Origin: Alphaproteobacteria bacterium UBA3637 | GTDB lineage: Bacteria > Pseudomonadota > Alphaproteobacteria > CAAHEQ01 > UBA3637 | Assembly: GCA_002373615.1 (NCBI GenBank) | Contig: DFKU01000009.1 | Location: 1-11,455 of the forward strand | Reading direction: 5' to 3' | Length of the DNA stretch: 11,455 bases | Notes under the pieces: model-generated | The model's database searches: none | What the model saw: only the letters and a program-made list of their open reading frames with translations | What the model was told of the DNA's origin: nothing | Part shown: positions 5,972-11,455 of the stretch, one piece after another | How positions within the stretch are numbered: the stretch's first letter is position 1 | Layout of the letters: each line of letters begins with the position of its first letter | Translations under genes and position numbers: made by a program

Positions 5972-7297
5972 ATGGACGAATCAATCCAGATGCCATCAGA
6001 AGCGCCGGAGCAAACCAGATTGAGATCTTCAACCGGGGTTGTTTCCGTTCATGGCCAACGCTATGCGGTGGGGTTGATTTGGCAACCCCTGCAGAACTTG
6101 GATGATCCGATTTTGGAGGTTCGTGAAACTGCTGAATCCGAAATGGGGGCGGATCTTTATTGCTTGCGTCCGGCGGCGACGCCTCAATATGGTATCGGGC
6201 GTACAGAGCTGGAACACCGGGATGGTATGCCTTCTTTGGCGGCGGCCGTGGCGTCATTTTTTGCTGATCAATCTTCCTTATGTGCTGTTTTTAAAGTGGA
6301 TGAAGGATGGTGGTTGATTGCCATTCGTAATGACTTGATCTTGGCCGAAGAAGATGTTGTCTTTTCCAATGAAGATGAAGCCAAGCGGGCCTTTGCCTCC
6401 ATGATGGCCGTGCCGGATTGGGGATTGCGTATTGTTCCATCTGAATGGCAAATGGAAGGAACGGAAAATCGGGATTTAAATGCTATTTTACAAAAAGCAC
6501 GCAAAATTCGTTTGCAACCAATTAATGCTGTTCGTCGGACAAAGTTCTTGTTAATTATTGCCATTTTAATTGTGGCGATAGTTGTTTGGTTGATATATTC
6601 TTTGATTGCTTTGTGGAAAAATGTCTTTCCACCAGAAAAAATCCGAGTAGTGGAACAACCGACTGTTTTACCGCCTGTCAGACCGGAACCTGAAAAACCC
6701 AAACCTTGGGAAAAGGTGGTGGATTTATCGGCTTTCTTTAATCAATGTTGGACCAGCAGTTATCAAATCCGTTCCATTATTATTCCTGGTTGGACTATGG
6801 GAGTTATTGAATGTACGCCGACTGGCGCCAGCACTTCATGGCGTTTGACCAACATTCAAGAAGGAAGACTCTCATGGATGAATTTTGGATTGGACGAATA
6901 TCAACTGGAAAATATGAAGGTAGATGTGTCGGCCGGTGGTGATTCCGCAAATGGAACTTTGCCTTTTTCAAAATTGCCTATGGTTGCTTCTGTGCCAAAG
7001 TTAACAGCGGTGGAATTGGACAATGATCTGAAGGAACTGAAACAAGCGGCCAATTTGACAGGCTTCCAATATTCTCGCCAAACGATTTTGGATCCCCCTA
7101 ATCGACCAGACGGTACAAAACCTGTGAACCAAAAATCGTACACATATTATTCGTTTACGTTTTCAAGTCCGTATTCACCCCTGGACTTGAAAAAGGAATT
7201 TAGTAAATTTTCGGGCTTGGAGTTTTTAAGAATTCAAAATACGCCTCAGGGTGGTGATAATAATTGGATATATGAAGGGAGAATTTATGCAAAATAA
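5972..7297 (+). CDS. pilO: PilO2-family type IVb pilus inner-membrane protein
   Basis: A protein of 441 residues. The cytoplasmic part (residues 1-190) has the PilO2 family pattern: GLIWQPL, a conserved acidic-arginine region, ADLYCLRP, QYGIG, MPSLAAAVASFF, then VFKVDEGWWLIAIRN and ILAEEDVV. One membrane span follows at about 192-214, after the basic KARKIRLQPINAVRRTK. A Pro-rich segment (219-246) leads into a periplasmic domain of about 195 residues ending in YEGRIYAK. Its length is close to R64 PilO (about 430). PilO-type proteins belong to the alignment subcomplex linking the motor side to the secretin. The start is set by AAGGAG at 5961-5966, 5 nt before the ATG. The last 11 bp overlap the next gene, which has its RBS inside this one, so the two are likely translationally coupled. 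Confidence 0.88.
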   Translation: MDESIQMPSEAPEQTRLRSSTGVVSVHGQRYAVGLIWQPLQNLDDPILEVRETAESEMGADLYCLRPAATPQYGIGRTELEHRDGMPSLAAAVASFFADQSSLCAVFKVDEGWWLIAIRNDLILAEEDVVFSNEDEAKRAFASMMAVPDWGLRIVPSEWQMEGTENRDLNAILQKARKIRLQPINAVRRTKFLLIIAILIVAIVVWLIYSLIALWKNVFPPEKIRVVEQPTVLPPVRPEPEKPKPWEKVVDLSAFFNQCWTSSYQIRSIIIPGWTMGVIECTPTGASTSWRLTNIQEGRLSWMNFGLDEYQLENMKVDVSAGGDSANGTLPFSKLPMVASVPKLTAVELDNDLKELKQAANLTGFQYSRQTILDPPNRPDGTKPVNQKSYTYYSFTFSSPYSPLDLKKEFSKFSGLEFLRIQNTPQGGDNNWIYEGRIYAK

Positions 7298-8153
7298 ATA
7301 TATTTCTTTAATTGGTTTAGTTGCTTTCTTAACCACGACGGGTGTTGTGGCACAAGAGGTTGTTCCACAACCCGATGCCCCAGCGGTTGCTCAGGAAAAT
7401 TCTTTAGATTTACTTTCTGATTTTTCGGCAAGTGTGGGTCAAAAAGAAACGGTTCCTTTTCCTGCCAGATCTTCGTTGGATACAATGGAATTAGCTCCTT
7501 TACCCGGAATTTATGAAACGAACATTAATGGGCCTCAACCAATGGCCGAATCCGTTTCTGTCAACGATACCCCCAGTGAGCAATTGTTGGGCCGCTTAAC
7601 ACCTGAAGCTTTCAAGGAGATGGCTGAGTTAGAACGAGATGCGGCATATTTAAAATTACAAATTCAAAAAGAACAAATGAAGAATGATTTGGAAAACATG
7701 CGTGCAAACTATCGTCAGGCCAGATTGGATGAAATTGCCAAGCGTGAGGATGTGATTAGAAGTCGTATTCAATGGTGGCAGGAACAAGAAAAATTGCGTC
7801 AAGAGGTAGAAAAAGAACGTCAAGAAGCTGAAGAGGTGAAAAACCAAATGGCTGAAGCTGAAGCGTTGCGTGTTCAATTGGCTGCTGAAGCTGCTAATCA
7901 AGAACAACCAGAAGAAGAACCCGTGGAAGAAATTTTGACACCAACAACACCGGCAGTTGCCTTGTATGAATTGGTGACAGTAAAAGGAACCAGAGGAAAT
8001 TTGATTGCTAAAGTCAAAAATACTGCAACCAATGAAATTTCATCTGTCAAGGTTGGGGATAATTTGAACGGGGAGGTAGTCACAGCCATTACTGCAGAAG
8101 GTGTGGTTGTTGATCGTAACGGAACTGAATACTTTATTAAGTTTTCAAATTAA
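7287..8153 (+). CDS. pilP: PilP-like periplasmic protein with long coiled coil
   Basis: A protein of 288 residues from ATG 7287, preceded by AAGGGAG (7275-7281) 5 nt upstream; a more distal in-frame start lies deeper in the PilO-like gene and lacks a signal peptide. Residues 1-22 are a signal peptide (TTTGVVA then QE). Residues 23-105 are low complexity. Residues about 107-206 are a continuous charged coiled coil rich in Glu, Gln, Lys and Arg. After a Pro/Glu hinge (207-222), residues 224-287 form a small all-beta PilP/GspC HR-like domain: LVTVKGTRGNLIAKV, SSVKVGDNLNGEVVTAI, GVVVDRNGTEYFIKF. Such domains contact the secretin's periplasmic part. R64 PilP is about 150 residues, so this version is almost twice as long, mainly because of the coiled coil. 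The family call rests on the C-terminal domain and on position between PilO and the ATPase. Confidence 0.82.
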   Translation: MQNKYISLIGLVAFLTTTGVVAQEVVPQPDAPAVAQENSLDLLSDFSASVGQKETVPFPARSSLDTMELAPLPGIYETNINGPQPMAESVSVNDTPSEQLLGRLTPEAFKEMAELERDAAYLKLQIQKEQMKNDLENMRANYRQARLDEIAKREDVIRSRIQWWQEQEKLRQEVEKERQEAEEVKNQMAEAEALRVQLAAEAANQEQPEEEPVEEILTPTTPAVALYELVTVKGTRGNLIAKVKNTATNEISSVKVGDNLNGEVVTAITAEGVVVDRNGTEYFIKFSN

Positions 8154-8156
8154 GAT

Positions 8157-8161
8157 AGAGG
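8157..8161 (+). promoter_or_regulatory. RBS that fixes the ATPase start
   Basis: AGAGG lies 6 nt before ATG 8168. The in-frame TTG at 8162 directly abuts it and is not usable, so the protein starts MDEQEQKPIS. Confidence 0.6.
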
Positions 8162-8167
8162 TTGCCA

Positions 8168-10123
8168 ATGGATGAACAGGAACAAAAGCCGATTTCAGAG
8201 GGGGGAGCGATTTCGCCGGATGCATCCATAGATTCTCTGCAGGATCCACATATCTCTTCGGATGCTTCCTCAGATGATGTTCTGAGTCAGTCCCCTTCAA
8301 TGATGAATGCTAGTCAGATTTTGGCGCCGCAAAAACCTTTAGAAGAAACTTTAAATACATTAAAAGAGTATCAGCCGGATTCAGAGCAGGAGGCTCCGCA
8401 ATCATCCATTCAACCTGAGGTTGTCACTGCCGAAACAAAATTGACGGTTGAAGAAGATCCTAATTTTAAAGGGGATGAACCGGTTGACCAACCAGCTCCC
8501 AGCGGATCTTCTTACGTGACACCAGAATATGACAATAAAGATTATGGATCACAACAATTTTTAAAGGATTTATTTTCTAATGGAAACGAATGTGTGACTT
8601 CAAGCACAGGATCTTTCCCTGTCAATGATGAAACACGCGCCATGTTGGCTTTGTTTTCTAATGGCCGTTTATTTGTGACGGAAGATCATAAATACGATGG
8701 TCGTGTGTTGGGGTTTGAATATCTGGCTAAAAAGCGCCGTTTGCAAATTGGACAACCTGAGTATGTAACGGCCGAAGTTTTGCAAGAAATTTACAATTAT
8801 GCCGTTCAAATGCATAATGCGGCGGCAATTTCAACAGATGATGAAACACAGCGTCAAACGCGTATGCAGCGTGACTTTGTGACGGTGATTTCGCGGGCAG
8901 CCATTAATCATGTATCCGATATTCATATTGTTGTGGCAGAGCATACGACAGTGATGTTTCGGTCCAACGGATTAATGCAAACAGAAATGGAATATAACAA
9001 AGAATGGGGAGAAAGCTTTGTGCGTGCAGCCTTTGCTTCGGCCGATATTTCTGATGCCAACTATGCCCAAAATGAATACCAAGCCGCCCAAAAACTGGGG
9101 CGTACGCCCTTGCGTGGATCCGGGGGGCGATTAGTACTCCCCAAAAATGTGTTGGGTTTGCGTTTGCAATTTAACCCGATTGCCTTTGGTTCGCGTTATG
9201 TCGTTATTCGTATTTTGTATGCGGATGAAACGGCGCCGGGGGAAGAATCCATTAAGGCATTGGGCTATGGTAAATATGAACTAGATTTATTCAGGTATTT
9301 GCGTTCTATTCCGACGGGGATTGTGATTGTGTCTGGACCAACGGGATCAGGAAAATCAACCACCTTGCAGCGGAATATGATTGCTATGCTTCAGGAACGC
9401 AATTATGAAACAAACCTGATTACAGTGGAAGACCCGCCGGAATACCCGATTCCTGGGGCCCGTCAGATGCCGGTGACCAATGCAGGGGTAGAAGAAGCAA
9501 AAGACCGTGAATTTACCAAGGCCTTGTCGGCAGCCCTGCGTTCTGACCCAGATTCATTGATGATCGGGGAAGTGCGTACTTTGTCAGCTGCCGACTTGGC
9601 TTTCCGTGGGGCTTTGTCCGGTCACAATGTGTGGACGACTTTGCATGCGAATACAGCGGCTGCGGTGCTATTACGTTTGCGTGATATTGGGGTGGAAAAC
9701 TTTAAGTTGGAGGATCCTTCTATTATGCGGGGGATGTTAGCGCAGCGTCTTTTCCGAAAATTATGTCCACATTGTCGGGTGCAAGCACGGACTCAATTGG
9801 ATAATCCAGCAGTTCAACGTTTACGTGAAGCCTATGGGGATATTGGGGTCGAACGCGCCTATTTACGGGGGCCCGGTTGTGAGGAATGTGATTTTCATGG
9901 GGTCAGCGGTCGTACGGCCATTGCTGAATTTATTTTGCCCGATGCGACCTTCTTGGATTTGATGTTAAAAGGGGAATCCCAAAAGGCAATGAATTATTGG
10001 ATTACCGACTTGAATGGCAGAACTTTACGTGAAAATGCAATTGATCGTCTGTTTAATGGGATATTGGATATTGATGAGGTCGAAAGATGGACAGGCTTGA
10101 TTAACCAAAACGCAACAGGATAA
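8168..10123 (+). CDS. pilQ: PilB/GspE-family pilus assembly ATPase (R64 PilQ type)
   Basis: A protein of 651 residues. The first 130 or so are acidic, Ser/Gln/Pro-rich and probably disordered; a folded N-terminal domain and then the secretion ATPase core follow. Motifs: Walker A GPTGSGKST at 390-398 (Lys396), Asp box with TVEDPPEYP from 419, Walker B region SLMIGEVRT at 463-471 (Glu468), His box TLHAN at 491-495. A four-cysteine metal site, CPHC at 533-536 and CEEC at 571-574, lies near the C-terminus as in PilB and GspE assembly ATPases. All residues needed for hexameric ATP hydrolysis are present. It should act in the cytoplasm as the extension motor, on the GspF-family platform protein encoded next. 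The gene lies 14 bp after the PilP-like gene and 9 bp before the platform gene. In type IVa nomenclature this is PilB, not the secretin PilQ; the symbol here follows R64. Confidence 0.93.
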   Translation: MDEQEQKPISEGGAISPDASIDSLQDPHISSDASSDDVLSQSPSMMNASQILAPQKPLEETLNTLKEYQPDSEQEAPQSSIQPEVVTAETKLTVEEDPNFKGDEPVDQPAPSGSSYVTPEYDNKDYGSQQFLKDLFSNGNECVTSSTGSFPVNDETRAMLALFSNGRLFVTEDHKYDGRVLGFEYLAKKRRLQIGQPEYVTAEVLQEIYNYAVQMHNAAAISTDDETQRQTRMQRDFVTVISRAAINHVSDIHIVVAEHTTVMFRSNGLMQTEMEYNKEWGESFVRAAFASADISDANYAQNEYQAAQKLGRTPLRGSGGRLVLPKNVLGLRLQFNPIAFGSRYVVIRILYADETAPGEESIKALGYGKYELDLFRYLRSIPTGIVIVSGPTGSGKSTTLQRNMIAMLQERNYETNLITVEDPPEYPIPGARQMPVTNAGVEEAKDREFTKALSAALRSDPDSLMIGEVRTLSAADLAFRGALSGHNVWTTLHANTAAAVLLRLRDIGVENFKLEDPSIMRGMLAQRLFRKLCPHCRVQARTQLDNPAVQRLREAYGDIGVERAYLRGPGCEECDFHGVSGRTAIAEFILPDATFLDLMLKGESQKAMNYWITDLNGRTLRENAIDRLFNGILDIDEVERWTGLINQNATG

Positions 10124-10132
10124 GGAGGTTAA

Positions 10133-11236
10133 ATGGCAGCAAATGGAATGAGTTTTACGGGGAATCTGAACACATTTTATGCGCGCGCAATGGTGCGGTT
10201 GCATTCCGAAGATCGTTTGGAAATGTATCGTAAGTTGGCTGCCCTTTTGAAAAACCGTTTCTCTTTGATGGATGCCTTGGAACGCTTGCATCAAATTGCC
10301 AGTAAAGATGGGAAAAATAACGAAGATTCCATGGCTTTGGCCATCACTGCATGGATGACACAAATTCGAAACGGGAGCACTTTTTCTGAGGCTTTGTCTG
10401 GTTGGGCTCCTTCAACTGAGTTGTTGTTGCTTTCTGTGGGGGATGTGTCCAATTTGGAAACAGCCTTGCAACATACAGTGCGTGTGGTGGAAGGCATGAA
10501 CAAGATGCGTGAATTGGTGTGGGGCGCGGTAGCATATCCTTTGTTTTTGATGAGTATGGTTATTTTGCTGATTTGGGGGGTGGCAAAATTCATGGTGCCC
10601 CCTATGATTGAAGCTGTTCCCGGCCTGAAATGGAAAGGGATTGCCGCCACCTTGGTGGATTTATCCGTTTTTGTGGACCAACATCCTATCTTGCTTTTTT
10701 CTGTCTTGCCGATTATTGTTGTTTGCGTATTGATTACCTTTCCTTATTGGAAGGGGGCAGGGCGGGCTACAGCGGATAAAATTCCCCCTTGGTCCATTTA
10801 CAGAACATTTATTGGGGTCAGCTGGTTGTTGGCTTTATCGGCACTGGTCAGGGCGGGGATGCCTGTGTCGCGCGCGGTGCGTGCTCTGATGGGGAATGAA
10901 GCCAGCCCTTATTTAAAATATCGTTTGAACAGAACGCTTCTTTACATCAATAACGGTGATAACTTGGGGGAAGCCCTGTATCATACCCATTTGGGATTCC
11001 CTGATGAAGAAGTCGTGGGGGATTTGCGGATTTATGCCGAATTGGATACCTTCCAAGAGGCTTTGGAAAACTTGGCCAATGGGTGGTTGGAATCTTCCAT
11101 TCGGGATATAGATAAAAAAGCCGCTATCTTAAATGGGGTTGCCATTTTAATGATTGCGGCGGTGATTGGCTGGGTCGTTTGGGGTACCTTTGAAATGCAA
11201 AACCAAATGGTCAGCGGTATGGGTTTAGGCGGCTAA
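10133..11236 (+). CDS. pilR: GspF/PilC-family inner-membrane platform protein (R64 PilR type)
   Basis: A protein of 367 residues with strong RBS AAGGAGG at 10122-10128, 4 nt before the ATG. It has two T2SSF domains. The first, about 24-150, includes LEMYRKLAALLKNRFSLMDA, a GSTFSEALSGW turn and the LLLLSVGDVSNLETAL helix. The second, about 222-345, repeats the scheme (FIGVSWLLALSALVRAGMPV, GDNLGEAL, DTFQEALENLA). Three membrane spans lie at about 133-155, 185-204 and 330-351, the family's normal topology. Platform proteins sit under the secretin and turn motor ATPase movement into addition of pilus subunits. The length is slightly shorter than PilC/GspF (about 400), as in R64 PilR. It is the last gene of the operon visible here: its stop overlaps the convergent small gene by 12 bp, so no pilin or peptidase gene follows directly. 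Confidence 0.92.
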   Translation: MAANGMSFTGNLNTFYARAMVRLHSEDRLEMYRKLAALLKNRFSLMDALERLHQIASKDGKNNEDSMALAITAWMTQIRNGSTFSEALSGWAPSTELLLLSVGDVSNLETALQHTVRVVEGMNKMRELVWGAVAYPLFLMSMVILLIWGVAKFMVPPMIEAVPGLKWKGIAATLVDLSVFVDQHPILLFSVLPIIVVCVLITFPYWKGAGRATADKIPPWSIYRTFIGVSWLLALSALVRAGMPVSRAVRALMGNEASPYLKYRLNRTLLYINNGDNLGEALYHTHLGFPDEEVVGDLRIYAELDTFQEALENLANGWLESSIRDIDKKAAILNGVAILMIAAVIGWVVWGTFEMQNQMVSGMGLGG

Positions 11237-11407
11237 AGGTTTCGCAGATCCCACATTCAAGGCACAAAAATTTAAAACTTTTTTGACTTTCGCCCAAAAA
11301 TCATCATCCTTTGGGGTGGGGGTCAAAGCACTGATAGCGCTGGCTCCAGTCACGATGGAAGTCAATGCGATTAAAATATCGTTAAAGTATGTAATAATAA
11401 AGGTCAT
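11225..11407 (-). CDS. Small single-span membrane protein of unknown function
   Basis: A protein of 60 residues. ATG 11407 is preceded by AGGAG (plus-strand CTCCT at 11413-11417) at 5 nt; an upstream in-frame extension to 11449 has no RBS and adds a polar stretch before the membrane segment, so it is set aside. Residues about 5-28 form one hydrophobic span, followed by the motif ALTPTPKDDDFWAKVKKVL and then ALNVGSAK. The ALTPTPKDD...ALN.G.AK pattern is familiar to me from tiny proteins in alphaproteobacterial and phage genomes, sometimes labelled holin-like, but I cannot name a family with certainty. The gene runs against the pilus operon and its last 12 bp overlap the end of the platform-protein gene. 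It could be a prophage remnant or an independent small membrane gene; a role in the pilus system is unsupported. Confidence 0.65.
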   Translation of the reverse strand: MTFIITYFNDILIALTSIVTGASAISALTPTPKDDDFWAKVKKVLNFCALNVGSAKPLAA

Positions 11408-11455
11408 TTTTTCTCCTTTGTTGTTGTTTATATTAGTGAATGGACTCAATGCATC

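Noticed and set aside
6268..6702. Minus-strand open frame of 144 codons opposite the PilO2-like gene
   Set aside because: Antisense shadow of a well-supported gene; no recognisable domain and no promoter.
10025..10650. Overlapping minus-strand frames opposite the ATPase/platform junction
   Set aside because: They mirror strongly supported plus-strand genes and have no family pattern of their own.
1..11455. CRISPR array, tRNA genes, insertion sequences or attachment-site repeats
   Set aside because: No spaced direct repeats, cloverleaf sequences, transposase motifs or terminal inverted repeats were seen on reading both strands.

Overview
The window looks like chromosomal DNA of an alphaproteobacterium with moderate to low GC and AT-rich intergenic gaps. 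The main evidence is the RarA protein, whose AAA+ core carries the alphaproteobacterial wording (SGVADLRKVFEEA, FNRAQQDGFLP, LSRCKVF). The exact genus cannot be told. Moderate-AT gut or host-associated alphaproteobacteria are a reasonable guess, but only an inference.

Layout. (1) 1-400: the start of a small lipoprotein gene on the minus strand, cut by the window edge. Upstream of it, also on the minus strand, lies a strongly structured RNA of about 185 nt with its own promoter and a terminator-like hairpin. Its size and fold resemble 6S RNA. (2) 397-1686: rarA on the plus strand, apparently transcribed as a leaderless mRNA from a promoter whose -10 box sits 6 bp before the ATG. (3) 1683-2503, minus strand: two tandem, clearly paralogous small proteins, each with a signal peptide and two membrane segments, resembling TrbC/VirB2-type pilins. 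(4) 2504-2701: a divergent promoter region with two inverted repeats. (5) 2702-11236, plus strand: a compact seven-gene set. It encodes a secreted protein with an OmpA-like C-terminus, a PilL/TcpQ-like protein, a lipoprotein secretin (PilN-like), a PilO2-like bitopic protein, a PilP-like periplasmic coiled-coil protein, a PilB/GspE-family ATPase (PilQ of R64) and a GspF-family membrane platform protein (PilR of R64). (6) 11225-11407, minus strand: a 60-residue single-span membrane protein that converges on and overlaps the end of the pil operon.

Working together. The order TcpQ domain - secretin - PilO - PilP - ATPase - platform protein is that of the type IVb thin-pilus (R64/Tcp-like) machine: outer-membrane channel, alignment subcomplex, motor and inner-membrane platform. 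What is missing is as notable. There is no type IV prepilin, prepilin peptidase, PilT-like transglycosylase or tip adhesin in the window, and the operon stops at the platform gene. Instead, two VirB2/TrbC-like small proteins are encoded divergently from the machine. Whether they are cargo, structural subunits or unrelated neighbours is the most interesting open question here.
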